Of a DNA stretch of 64,000 nt, positions 18,510 to 27,388 are shown in pieces (within the stretch, counting starts at the first letter, position 1; each line of letters starts with the position of its first letter). A program made the position numbers and the translations under genes. Source of the stretch: Snodgrassella sp945267035 (lineage in GTDB: Bacteria; Pseudomonadota; Gammaproteobacteria; Burkholderiales; Neisseriaceae); contig NZ_JAFNPF010000001.1 of NCBI RefSeq assembly GCF_026535915.1, forward strand, positions 2,034,951 to 2,098,950, in the 5' to 3' direction. The notes beneath the pieces were generated by a model, which worked only from the letters and a program-made list of their open reading frames with translations, did not search any database and was not told the DNA's origin.

Positions 18510-20198
18510 CTACTTATCTGCTTGCGCCTGCCAGGTATCACGCAACGTAACCGTACGATTAAATACCGGATTTTCCGGCGTATGATCATACCGATCGGTC
18601 ACAAAGTAACCAAGACGTTCAAACTGATAGCGAGCTTCCGGTGCCAACGTTTGCGCAGCCGGTTCAACCAGTGCGTCAATTTCCGTCACCGATTCTGGAT
18701 TAATGAATTCAACAAAATCAACATACTGACCATCTTCACCGCGCACCGCATCTGGACGAGGTTGGGTAAACAGTCGGTCATATAAACGAACCGTAGCCGG
18801 TACCGTATGCTCAGTGGAAAGCCAGTGAATAACCCCCTTCACCTTGCGTCCTTGTGGCTTAGCCCCCAAAGTTTCATGGTCGATACTGCATTTAAGCAGC
18901 ACCACTCGCCCAGAGGCATCGCGAATCACCTCATCACACTTAATCACATAACTATAACGCAGACGAACCTCTCCACCTGGCGTCAGTCTTTGCCATCCTT
19001 TGGGTGGATCAAGCGCGAAATCATCGGCTTCAATATAAATGTTTTTCGTTAGTGGCATAAGACGCTCACCCATTTCAGGGTGGTGTGGATGAAACGGCGC
19101 AGTACGGCTTTGCGTGAGCACCTCATCAAAATTGGTCAGTTCCACCTTAATTGGATTGAGCACCGCAATCATGCGTGGAGCCACATTTTCCAGATCCTCA
19201 CGGATCGCTCCCTCCAACACACTCATGTCCACCACATTTTCACTTTTGGAAATGCCTACCCGTTTGGCAAACAAGCGCAAACCTTGTGGCGTATAGCCTC
19301 GGCGACGCATACCAGAAATTGTCGGCATCCGTGGATCATCCCAACCACTGACATGCCCCTGCGTCACCAACTGATTGAGCTTGCGTTTCGATGTCACAGA
19401 ATAAAGCAGTTCAAGACGAGAAAACTCATATTGATGTGGCTGATGCGCAATCGTAATATTTTCTACCACCCAGTCATATAATGGACGGTGTGATTCAAAT
19501 TCAAGCGTACATAAAGAGTGAGTAATCTGTTCAATCGCATCGGAAATCGCATGCGTATAGTCATACATCGGATAAATCACCCATTTATCCCCGGTACGAT
19601 GATGATGCACTCGACGAATACGGTAAATCACCGGATCACGCAAATTGATATTACCGGCGGCCATATCAATTTTTAACCGCAGCGTTTTACTGCCATCTGG
19701 AAATTCACCGTCACGCATCCGCTGAAACAGATCCAGATTTTCTTCCACCGAACGATCCCGATACGGACTATTCTTACCCGCTTCAGTCAGCGTACCTCGA
19801 TACTGGCGCATCTCTTCCGCATCCAGATCATCTACATACGCCTTGCCAGCACGAATCAATTCCAACGCATATTCATACAATTGCTCGAAATAATCAGAAG
19901 CAAAATGCTCCTCATGCCATTTAAAACCGAGCCACTGCACATCTTCCTTAATCGCCCGCACATACTCATCCGATTCTTTTTCCGGATTGGTATCGTCAAA
20001 GCGCAGATTACATAAGCCATCATAAATAAAGGCCAGACCAAAATTTAGACAAATAGACTTAGCATGACCAACATGTAGATAGCCATTTGGTTCCGGCGGA
20101 AAACGTGTTATCACTTGCTGACAACGTCCGTTTTGCAAATCGTCTTCGATAATAGATCGGATAAAATGATTATCCGCAAACTGATCTTTACTGAGCAT
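18510..20198 (-). CDS. glnS: Glutaminyl-tRNA synthetase
   Basis: Class I synthetase charging tRNA-Gln. The HIGH motif appears as LHVGHAKS near residue 41 within FPPEPNGYLHVGH, and the KMSKS counterpart as VTSKRK near residue 275 (E. coli has VMSKRK, so Thr replaces Met). The C-terminal beta-barrel anticodon domain carries GRKVKGVIHWL. At 562 residues it is close to E. coli GlnRS (554). The ATG at 20198 is set by the conserved N-terminus; no good ribosome site is visible before it. Its presence means tRNA-Gln is charged directly rather than only by transamidation. Confidence 0.97.
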   Translation of the reverse strand: MLSKDQFADNHFIRSIIEDDLQNGRCQQVITRFPPEPNGYLHVGHAKSICLNFGLAFIYDGLCNLRFDDTNPEKESDEYVRAIKEDVQWLGFKWHEEHFASDYFEQLYEYALELIRAGKAYVDDLDAEEMRQYRGTLTEAGKNSPYRDRSVEENLDLFQRMRDGEFPDGSKTLRLKIDMAAGNINLRDPVIYRIRRVHHHRTGDKWVIYPMYDYTHAISDAIEQITHSLCTLEFESHRPLYDWVVENITIAHQPHQYEFSRLELLYSVTSKRKLNQLVTQGHVSGWDDPRMPTISGMRRRGYTPQGLRLFAKRVGISKSENVVDMSVLEGAIREDLENVAPRMIAVLNPIKVELTNFDEVLTQSRTAPFHPHHPEMGERLMPLTKNIYIEADDFALDPPKGWQRLTPGGEVRLRYSYVIKCDEVIRDASGRVVLLKCSIDHETLGAKPQGRKVKGVIHWLSTEHTVPATVRLYDRLFTQPRPDAVRGEDGQYVDFVEFINPESVTEIDALVEPAAQTLAPEARYQFERLGYFVTDRYDHTPENPVFNRTVTLRDTWQAQADK

Positions 20199-20237
20199 AA
20201 TTATATTGATAGAGATAGAGACAACCTGCCTGAACAA

Positions 20238-20781
20238 TCAAAACAGCTCGTCTGAAAACAACATTAAAAATATAATTATACCTGAAAAACAATCATAATT
20301 TACATTAGCGTGCACACTATTTCCAACCAACCGGACAGTAAAGCGGCAACGTCCGACCTATGGCCAAGACAGCACCACACCGATAGAACACGCCGCAGCA
20401 AAAGTCCTACACAACATTAAACCAACCGGATGCTGCCAACAGATCAATGGTACCTAATCACCACCCTGTCAGCGTGAAAATAGCCAAGATTGTGTTCATA
20501 ACCAGAGGCTACTGAGCGATTTATATTGAAAGAAAGCCTAATCAATCTTCAGCCAACCTATTACCACGCAATTAGTGCCGCCAAAAGAGCACCAATAACC
20601 CTATAAACGAGTCCATCCGCCATAACACATCGCATCATGATGACCATGTTGAGAATAAGCAATCAATCCCACAGCAAACCTCGCAGCAAATTGGCGGCAA
20701 AGTATAAAGAGCACAATATTCCATTGCTATCATTTCAACATTAAGCGGACATGACCAATTCCTGATCACCCTTTACCACTG
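20238..20781. other. Intergenic region, no gene seen
   Basis: About 540 bp upstream of glnS, strongly A- and C-rich on the plus strand. It should contain the glnS promoter. I see no RNA gene, repeat or coding relic. Confidence 0.6.
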
Positions 20782-20816
20782 AAAAAAACTGCCGACTTAC
20801 ACTTGTATGCCGGCAG
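20782..20816 (-). terminator. Intrinsic terminator of the basic secreted protein gene
   Basis: A CTGCCG/CGGCAG stem (20789-20794 with 20811-20816) is followed on the minus strand by seven T, 9 nt after the stop codon of the gene at 20826. Confidence 0.75.
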
Positions 20817-20825
20817 GAAGCATGA

Positions 20826-21233
20826 TTAGTATCGCGCGCTACGACGATGCACTCTGTAGCCACGGTGGTAATGACTGCGGGTACTTTTACGATAATGGTA
20901 TCGGCTGTTACCACGGTAGTGCGTTTTGCGAACCACGCGACGTTTATGGCGATAGCTGGTCTGACGATTTTTCTTGTGAATACCGTAGTGATTTTTTTGT
21001 TTACTGTGCTGACGGCGATAGTGATGCCGATTTTTATTGACGGGTTTTACCGCATAATGCCGTTTTTTTCTGACACTACTACGATAAGTTTTTTGAGTTT
21101 TTTTACCTTGTTTATGCACCACATGATGGCGTTTGGTGGTGTGCCGTCTGGTATAAAATTCTGCACTGAATGCACTGGCACTAAATATGCACAGGCTCAA
21201 CGCCACCACAATGGAGGAAAAAATCTTACGCAT
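20826..21233 (-). CDS. Secreted, extremely basic Lys/Arg/His/Tyr-rich protein
   Basis: A 135-residue protein with a signal peptide (MRKIFSSIVVALSLCIFSAS, cleavage near AFSA). The mature part of about 110 residues is almost only Lys, Arg, His, Tyr and Ser, with repeated HYR, RHY and KTYR-like pieces and nearly no acidic residue. AGGAG lies 6 nt before the ATG and a terminator follows the stop, which settles the strand: a hydrophobic open frame on the plus strand over the same bases is a shadow. No family is recognised. The composition suggests binding to polyanions such as DNA, LPS or peptidoglycan, but that is inference. Confidence 0.78.
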   Translation of the reverse strand: MRKIFSSIVVALSLCIFSASAFSAEFYTRRHTTKRHHVVHKQGKKTQKTYRSSVRKKRHYAVKPVNKNRHHYRRQHSKQKNHYGIHKKNRQTSYRHKRRVVRKTHYRGNSRYHYRKSTRSHYHRGYRVHRRSARY

Positions 21234-21239
21234 AAATGA

Positions 21240-21889
21240 CTCCTATTAGTTGTAGAAAAATATAATGTAATATCTAAATATATAAATGATTAGATGCTTG
21301 AATATTGACATATTCATCAATAATGTTAACACAAATTAATTAAAATGTTAGTTTAATGTTAAATTTTTTTAGGCGTACACCTATGATAATTAAATAAAAA
21401 ACACAAAACAAAGAGAATACCGAATGATGCAGAAGTCAAATCTTCTTGTCGCTAAGAAATTGGACCAGTAGATCATTTAGCCTTATTTGAGTAGAACACC
21501 CCATTACAAATCATGGGTTTGAATCTGCCTATTCGTACCCAGTCAGAGGGGGTAGCGATTATGGTTAATGCTCATAAAAAAAGCAATGATGATCGGAGGC
21601 CAAAAGGCAAAAAATTATTCTTATTATTGTGCATGCTTAACAAATCGCCACGACAGCATACGACTATAACTGCTTATTTATCTGATTAGTAGGATGGCAA
21701 AATTGAATCATTTGCTTGGCGATAACAAGGAAAAACCTGCTGGATCAGATGAAAGTTGCTCAAACTGAAAACCCATCCTAATTATAAATTGATATTTCTT
21801 ATGTTCTAAATCAAAACTTACTAACCAAATTCATTGAAGCAAAATTGATTGATTTTTTGCTGAGCATAACCGGCATAACCTAAAAATCA
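21240..21889. other. Intergenic region with a weak coding relic
   Basis: About 650 bp, very AT-rich near 21250-21410 (probable promoter of the basic protein). A short open frame of 58 codons from the ATG at 21514 has no ribosome site and no recognisable family. Nothing else could be identified. Confidence 0.4.
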
Positions 21890-21907
21890 TTGGCAGATTT
21901 ACTCAGG

Positions 21908-22198
21908 ATGAGGAAAACAGTTTTGTTGCCATACCCTCTCTCCATTTACCTAAGGTGCTATTGGAATACGAGTAGATACTTAAATGCTGACAGAGTCAAT
22001 ACCGTTTTCCCTAATGACACTATTTCTATTATTGTAGTAGACTGCGAAATCGCTATAAGAGACATCACGTTTAAACTTAAAGGTATTGCTGACGAGAGAT
22101 ACTCAACTCCTACTGAACTTCTTGCATCTGAATTATTCAAGCATGACTATGGTCGAGTTATCGGAAGTCTTACTTATAGACATAAAGAGGCGGTATAA
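21908..22198 (+). CDS. Hypothetical protein, unrecognised
   Basis: A 96-residue protein starting MRKTVLLPYPLSIYLRCYWN, with a central hydrophobic strand (ISIIVVDCEIAIRDITF) and a C-terminal part FKLKGIADERYSTPTELLA. No signal peptide, membrane segment or known motif. The ATG at 21908 is preceded by AGG with too little spacing; a TTG at 21890 is the alternative. Codon use looks plausible and the C-terminal half reads like a folded domain, but no family is recognised. It lies in an AT-rich stretch with an orphan lipoprotein downstream, so it may be acquired or partly decayed. Confidence 0.45.
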   Translation: MRKTVLLPYPLSIYLRCYWNTSRYLNADRVNTVFPNDTISIIVVDCEIAIRDITFKLKGIADERYSTPTELLASELFKHDYGRVIGSLTYRHKEAV

Positions 22199-22337
22199 AT
22201 GAGCACTTGGTCGTGACGTGTTAGGGGGATATCATCATTTTTACCAAAAAAGAACACATGGCTCATCGATAATTTTGGATGAAAACAGAGCAAATAAAAT
22301 CCCTTCTTTTTTTCCAGAAACCTGATTTATCAATAAT

Positions 22338-22844
22338 ATGAAAAATTTAATTTTAATGTGTTATATGTGCCTGTTTCTTATTGGGTGTCATGCAAACAAT
22401 CCTGCACCTGAATTGTCTAATAACGGAGAAACGATAACAGTAGACAATACAAAGAACCCAAAAAAAATAGTGCACATTGATTTTGGAGATAATATTGTAC
22501 TAAGTTGGAATAGTGTTGCAGATAATTTCATTATTGATCAATACCATAAGGATCTGAAAAATGATAAAAAAAAGATAAAAATCCTTCTAGACAGTATCAC
22601 AAACAATCAATTACTGAATGTAGCAACAAAATTGAAATCAACAGAACTGAAAAAAGGTGATATCGCATTTTTATATTTAATAAAACTTGATAATATATAT
22701 TATTCCAAATGCTTAAAAATTCAGTTTGATGTTATATCTGAAAATTCTTCATATCCTGATACTCTGCTCGATTATTTAGAAAATAATCGCCACCAAACTC
22801 AGAAAAAAATGCACCTATGTTTGCATAAAAAAGGCTATATCTAG
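22338..22844 (+). CDS. Small lipoprotein, unrecognised
   Basis: A 168-residue protein with a classical lipoprotein signal: hydrophobic segment LILMCYMCLFLIGC, lipobox LIGC, acylated Cys at residue 17, followed by HANN. With no Asp at +2 it would be sorted to the outer membrane. The mature part is Lys/Asn-rich with several predicted strands and no recognised domain. There is no good ribosome site before the ATG. Its AT content is higher than that of the flanking core genes. Small lipoproteins in such AT-rich spots often serve as immunity proteins, but nothing here proves that. Confidence 0.6.
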   Translation: MKNLILMCYMCLFLIGCHANNPAPELSNNGETITVDNTKNPKKIVHIDFGDNIVLSWNSVADNFIIDQYHKDLKNDKKKIKILLDSITNNQLLNVATKLKSTELKKGDIAFLYLIKLDNIYYSKCLKIQFDVISENSSYPDTLLDYLENNRHQTQKKMHLCLHKKGYI

Positions 22845-23404
22845 ATAAATTTACCGTTATTTCATTTCGATATCTGCCCAAATTTTATAAGAATACAACC
22901 TGAATTAACACATCACATCATAGCATGTTCAAGGCTCATCGCCAACAAACCTTTTATCAATGACTTATTTTATTCGCTAGCGTATTCACTTGAAGAAACA
23001 GAAAAAATGGCTTCAATAATTAAAATAGATGCAGATCAAGACCTGTTAAAAGAGATAATCCTCAAGCTAAAATTGATCTGAGAATATGATGAAAAATGTA
23101 GTCATTTGCTCAAGATAGCATACCCCCTGTTGAGCATTTTTATTCTCACCAATCCTCTATGTCTCAACAGCATATTAAAGTGATTAAGCAAACTGACTAT
23201 GCTACCCCTTAAAACTCAAGCTACTGAAGACAGAGCACAATGGTCGGGATCATATTGACACCAACTTTGGTACTATAATCCACCCTTTTAGGGGCAAAAT
23301 ATTGCGCTTAACATGGCTTCATTGATCCACTCACCCTAAAAGGTCAAATCATCACCGCCAACAAAGACCATTTCTGCAACCATTTGGTTATTATCAACCA
23401 TAAA
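22845..23404. other. Intergenic region, no gene identified
   Basis: About 560 bp with stops in every frame. A stretch near 23315-23405 reads as a short peptide (IDPLTLKGQIITANKDH) that faintly recalls transposase text, but it is too short to assign. Confidence 0.45.
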
Positions 23405-23432
23405 ACACAAGCCAGATAATTACTATCTGGCT
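23405..23432 (-). terminator. Terminator candidate of mqo
   Basis: A 9-bp perfect stem (23410-23418 with 23424-23432) with a 5-nt loop lies 40 nt after the mqo stop. The T run on the minus strand is interrupted (TTGTGTTTTA). Confidence 0.65.
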
Positions 23433-23472
23433 GTTTCAACATTTTCAACCGCACAATACTGCTTGCTTTGAT

Positions 23473-24999
23473 TTACTCAACGGCGGCAGATTGCGGTGAG
23501 CGTTGTTCGGCTGGGTTTTGTAGACGTAATGATTTAATTGTCCACTGCCGAATTTGTTGCACCAGCTCAGGATTGTTTTCCAACTTCTGACCATAACTCG
23601 GTATCCACTGCAATAACTTCTGCGACCATTCATTGGCTACTTGATCAGCAAAGCAGTGTTGTAACAGTTCCAGCATGATGGAAACAGAAGTAGAAGCTCC
23701 TGGAGAGGCGCCCAACAACGCCGCTAAAGTACCGTCTGCCGATTTCACCAACTCAGTTCCAAATTGTAATACCCCACCCTTTTGCGCATCTTTTTTAATC
23801 ACCTGCACACGATTTCCGGCAATATCCAAGTGCCAGTCTTCATCTTTTGCTTCCGGATAGAAAGTGCGCAACTCCTGCATGCGATCGGCAAAGCTTAAGG
23901 TCACTTGCTGCATTAAATAATATTCCAAGCTAATGTTATGCATGCCAACGGTCAGCATAGGCAAAATATTATTGATATTCAGCGTTTTAAACAAATCGGT
24001 AAAATTGCCATTTTTCAGGAATTTGGTGGTAAAACCGGCGAACGGTCCGAATAATAATGCATCTTGACCATCGATAACCCGCTTATCCAGATGAGGCACA
24101 CTCATAGGTGGCGCACCCACAGAAGCTTTGCCATACACCTTGGCATTATGTTGGCGCACTACATCCGGATTTTTACAAACCAGCCATTCACCGGAAACCG
24201 GAAAGCCACCATATCCTTTACTTTCTTCAATTTGACTTTTTTGCAACAACTTCAGCGAGCCCCCGCCAGCGCCGATAAAGACAAAGCGAGCGCGCACATT
24301 GCGCAAACTGTGGGTACGTAAATCCTTAACACTAAGCTGCCAGTGCTGATTATGGCGTTTTAAATCCACAACTTCATGTTGAAGATTAAGTTCCGCTCCC
24401 TGATTAATCAAATTTTTCATCAGGATTCTGGTTAATGCACCATAATTCACATCCGTACCCAGCTCAGAATACGTAACAGCAAGTGGTTCATCACTTTGCC
24501 GTGACTGCATCATCAAAGGTATCCATTTAGCGATCTGCTCTTTATCTTCACTAAAACACATATCCTTAAACAGACTGTGTTGTTGAAGCGCGGCATAACG
24601 TTTACGCAAAAATTCAATGTCTTTATTGCCGATCACAAAACTCATGTGCGGCACACTGCGAATAAATTCCGATGGATCAGCAATCATGCCCTGATCTGTA
24701 AGTGAAGCCCAAAACTGTTTAGATTGCTCGAACTGTTCAATGATTTTGATCGCTTTGCTGACATCAATACTTCCATCAGCCTGCTCGGGTGTGTAATTCA
24801 ACTCACACAGAGCGGAATGACCTGTACCAGCATTATTCCAGGCATCAGAACTTTCCTGAGCAACACCATCTAAACGTTCAAAAATTTTAATATTCCAGTC
24901 CGGCTGTAGTTCTTTGAGTAACGTACCCAGCGTGGCACTCATGATGCCTGCGCCGATAAGAATTACATCGATTGGATTTTCACTTTCGGTATTATTCAT
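23473..24999 (-). CDS. mqo: Malate:quinone oxidoreductase
   Basis: A peripheral membrane FAD enzyme that oxidises malate to oxaloacetate and passes electrons to quinone, replacing or assisting soluble malate dehydrogenase in the TCA cycle. The 508 residues show the N-terminal FAD motif DVILIGAGIMSATLGTLL, the family stretch DAWNNAGTGHSALCELNYT near residue 52, FIGAGGGSLKLLQ near 243, and the C-terminal ALLGASPGASTSVSIMLELL. A GGGAG site precedes the ATG. A perfect FNR-type palindrome lies about 108 bp upstream, fitting oxygen control of a respiratory enzyme. Confidence 0.97.
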   Translation of the reverse strand: MNNTESENPIDVILIGAGIMSATLGTLLKELQPDWNIKIFERLDGVAQESSDAWNNAGTGHSALCELNYTPEQADGSIDVSKAIKIIEQFEQSKQFWASLTDQGMIADPSEFIRSVPHMSFVIGNKDIEFLRKRYAALQQHSLFKDMCFSEDKEQIAKWIPLMMQSRQSDEPLAVTYSELGTDVNYGALTRILMKNLINQGAELNLQHEVVDLKRHNQHWQLSVKDLRTHSLRNVRARFVFIGAGGGSLKLLQKSQIEESKGYGGFPVSGEWLVCKNPDVVRQHNAKVYGKASVGAPPMSVPHLDKRVIDGQDALLFGPFAGFTTKFLKNGNFTDLFKTLNINNILPMLTVGMHNISLEYYLMQQVTLSFADRMQELRTFYPEAKDEDWHLDIAGNRVQVIKKDAQKGGVLQFGTELVKSADGTLAALLGASPGASTSVSIMLELLQHCFADQVANEWSQKLLQWIPSYGQKLENNPELVQQIRQWTIKSLRLQNPAEQRSPQSAAVE

Positions 25000-25106
25000 T
25001 TTGCAAACTCTCCCTGTTTGTGAAATTGGGTTATTGCGTTGACTGGTTAAACCAGATCACATTGATGTATGTTGTAGGTAAAATTGGGGCTAAAAGTTGA
25101 ATTAAT

Positions 25107-25120
25107 TTGATCGATATCAA
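25107..25120. promoter_or_regulatory. FNR-type binding site
   Basis: TTGATCGATATCAA matches the FNR/Anr consensus TTGATNNNNATCAA at every defined position. It lies in the divergent gap between mqo (108 bp from its ATG) and the secreted-protein gene at 25273 (153 bp from its ATG). Either or both could be controlled. Confidence 0.65.
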
Positions 25121-25272
25121 TAATTGTTTAATTTAAGCACTTTTGTCATCTTTCGGCAATGATATTTTTGCCTACAATTAAAAATTATTTAAAAGTTCAT
25201 CCCAGATAAAATGGGACAGTTGCCTTAACATTTATGATATAAATATATTTTTTCTATAAAGCGGAGAAATTT

Positions 25273-25686
25273 ATGAAAAGTTTTAGAGGGTGTTTTTTTG
25301 CACTGGCATCAATGTGCTTCATTCCAGCAGCATCTGCCTCCTACGTGAACACGTGTTTATTAACCGGCACACTTTTACAAGCTCCGCAGGAAAGGATTGC
25401 ATCCATCAGCCCTAGGGGCGCGAATGGACAGCTAAACCACCAACAAGAATACGAAAAAAGTACCTTTGAGATTAAAGTGAAAATCGAACAGTCAGAGATA
25501 GCAGGCAGAGCAGACAGTGGGTGTCAATTACCTCAGAATCGACCTTATGAATTATCAATCTCATTGCCTGGTGCCTATGCCTTGGTCAATGCCCAAAAAG
25601 GCGATAAAGTGAAATTGTTACATGTACGAAAAACAAATAAAAATGGCGAATATGAGAAATATATATTAAAAGATGTTATTCATTAA
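25273..25686 (+). CDS. Small secreted protein, unrecognised
   Basis: A 137-residue protein with a signal peptide ending at PAASASY. The mature part has two cysteines (VNTCLLTG and DSGCQLP) that could form a disulfide, and a strand-rich C-terminus ending KYILKDVIH. GGAG lies 7 nt before the ATG. It is divergent from mqo and shares the FNR-type site. No family is recognised; the composition suggests a small periplasmic beta-protein. Confidence 0.7.
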   Translation: MKSFRGCFFALASMCFIPAASASYVNTCLLTGTLLQAPQERIASISPRGANGQLNHQQEYEKSTFEIKVKIEQSEIAGRADSGCQLPQNRPYELSISLPGAYALVNAQKGDKVKLLHVRKTNKNGEYEKYILKDVIH

Positions 25687-25828
25687 CCCATTAATTCTCA
25701 CGCTTTTTGTTGGCAAAATAATTAAGCATCAACTTCAAATAAGACCAACAGCTTTCATCAATGCTACTTCAAAATTAAAGACTATTAAAATCAAGTAGAT
25801 TTATCGTTAGCACTACAAAGGAAATTTT

Positions 25829-26209
25829 ATGTTTAAACCCAATAGCGTTATTGTTTATGTCAAAGATGTGGATATTAGTCGAGAATTTTACACTAAAATA
25901 TTAGGACGCCCACCGGTTAAAACTTATCCTGGCTTTGTTGTATTTTTATTGAATGATAATTTTATTTTGGGGCTCCAAGAGGCTGATAAAATAACGCCAA
26001 AGGCACCCAATCATTATGGTGGTTTTGAGCTGTCATTTAGTGATGTAACCAAAAATGAAGTCGATGAAATTTATTCGGCATGGAAAGAATTAAACGTTAA
26101 CATTGAACTTGAACCCCAAATGCTCGATTTCGGATACACATTTGTAGGAACTGATCCCGATGGTCATCGACTCCGTGTTTGTGCTACCGACACTTCAAAG
26201 TTTGAATAG
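25829..26209 (+). CDS. VOC (glyoxalase/bleomycin-resistance fold) protein
   Basis: A 126-residue vicinal-oxygen-chelate domain: VIVYVKDVDISREFYTKIL at the start is the classic first betaalphabeta unit, and the end FVGTDPDGHRLRVC is the typical last strand. The family includes glyoxalases, dioxygenases and antibiotic-binding resistance proteins; the substrate cannot be told from sequence. AAAGGA lies 8 nt before the ATG. It stands alone, followed by a stem-loop. Confidence 0.85.
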   Translation: MFKPNSVIVYVKDVDISREFYTKILGRPPVKTYPGFVVFLLNDNFILGLQEADKITPKAPNHYGGFELSFSDVTKNEVDEIYSAWKELNVNIELEPQMLDFGYTFVGTDPDGHRLRVCATDTSKFE

Positions 26210-26225
26210 AATAATATTTCTAGAA

Positions 26226-26266
26226 ATTAAAACAATGGGTGCTTCATTATGCAGCCATTGTTTAGG
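26226..26266. terminator. Stem-loop after the VOC gene
   Basis: A 9-bp perfect stem (26230-26238 with 26255-26263), 16-nt loop. The T run on the plus strand is only three bases; the A run before the stem gives a better T run on the minus strand. Probable terminator, possibly bidirectional. Confidence 0.5.
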
Positions 26267-26505
26267 ATGAATTCATTTAAAAAAAAGTATGGTTGAGCTC
26301 GCGAGCATCTAGTGCATCGGATTTTGCTTAGTAAAAATCTGTTTGGGCTTGAGGTGATATGGTCATTGCAGTTGCAAGAAACATTAATAACTTAGAGGTA
26401 TTTAAACAAGCATATCCCTCAAAATTTACTTCAGTTAAGCACTAGTGAGGCATCAATCAAAATCTGAACTTTGCCGACTTTAACCGATTACTCAGGATGT
26501 GAACA

Positions 26506-26581
26506 TGGCGCGGAAAACGAAGTTCGAACTTGTAACCTCAAGCTTGGCAAGATTGCGCTCTACCAGCGGAGCTATTCCCGT
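26506..26581 (-). pseudogene. Decayed tRNA-Gly (GCC)
   Basis: The minus strand reads as a full-length tRNA-Gly with anticodon loop TTGCCAA and a terminal CCA. It is damaged in every arm: an A-C mismatch at the end of the acceptor stem, a T-C mismatch in the anticodon stem, an A-C mismatch in the T stem, and C instead of the invariant A14. It is therefore most likely a relic, with an intact copy elsewhere. It lies 20 nt after the tRNA-Leu relic. Confidence 0.75.
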
Positions 26582-26600
26582 ATAAAAGAAATGTTTTAAA

Positions 26601-26688
26601 TGGTGCCTGAGGCGAAGCTTGAACTTGCACGATCAAAAAGACCGAGAAATTTTAACTTTCTTGCGTCTACCGAATTCAACACCCGAGC
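26601..26688 (-). pseudogene. Decayed tRNA-Leu (TAA)
   Basis: The 88-nt minus-strand sequence has a leucine-type long variable arm, anticodon loop GTTAAAA, GGTAGACGCA in the D arm and a terminal GCACCA. The anticodon stem is still fully paired. The acceptor stem has a C-A mismatch, the T stem has an A-C mismatch, and G10/C11 of the D stem are both T. Likely a relic. It is directly upstream of the tRNA-Gly relic, so an old two-gene tRNA operon has decayed. Confidence 0.72.
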
Positions 26689-27388
26689 TCAAAACTGATT
26701 ACGTCAGGTAGTTCGCTTTGGAAGTCACAAAATCGAAAAAAAACAGCAGAGATTAATTTGCTTAAATTAAGGAATGGAACCTACTAAACTTGGTTTCTAT
26801 CTACTTAAATCCACAGACAAAACTCACTTATTAATCAATCAACTCTAGCAGTAATAAATAAAATATCAACGACATTCCATTAATAGACAAAGCATGCCAT
26901 TCAATCCTGACGGTTTATTTATGTGCATAATAGACAAGATAAAATCACGACAGTTTATTCAAAAGATGACTTCACAAAAATTCAAGCTTAAAACTGAACT
27001 TATACAGCGTCAGATAACCTACGAATGAATAAACTGCAGCAGCCAGATAATCAATCAGCGTGTTGCTGAGTCAATCATATTTCAGCATCATGCAGCCGCG
27101 CAAAAAATGACAACAATGACCAAGCTGAAGACATTGTTTGCCACCAAGTGCTCAACAAAATCGGTTGCCAAATAACCAGCGGCCACAAGAATTGAGCATT
27201 CAACTATTTTTTGACTGGTTGTGCCTTTAAATCTTAGGGCTGAGCTCTTCAGCCTTAAAGCAACTGAGCTTATTTCAACCAACTTGGCTTGAGACATCGG
27301 CTTAAAATCAGCTAGCATAAAATCACATCATCTCTAAAGACCAAGACATTGATCAAAATAGCCACTGGTTCAATGACTGCATCACTGG
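26689..27388. other. Intergenic region, no gene identified
   Basis: About 700 bp between the tRNA relics and uvrB. A 76-codon open frame on the minus strand (27088-27318) has one hydrophobic segment but no ribosome site or family, so I do not call it. No repeat or RNA gene was seen. Confidence 0.5.

Noticed and set aside
20847..21239. A 130-codon hydrophobic open frame on the plus strand
   Set aside because: It lies opposite the basic secreted protein, which has the signal peptide, ribosome site and terminator. Its hydrophobic text is the complement of Lys/Arg codons.
21514..21690. A 58-codon open frame in the gap after the basic secreted protein
   Set aside because: No ribosome site and no recognisable domain; Lys-rich text is expected by chance in this composition.
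23315..23405. Short peptide text resembling a transposase fragment
   Set aside because: About 30 codons only; too short and not matched to a clear motif.
27088..27318. A 76-codon minus-strand open frame with one hydrophobic segment
   Set aside because: No ribosome site, no family resemblance, and it sits in a decayed gap beside tRNA relics.
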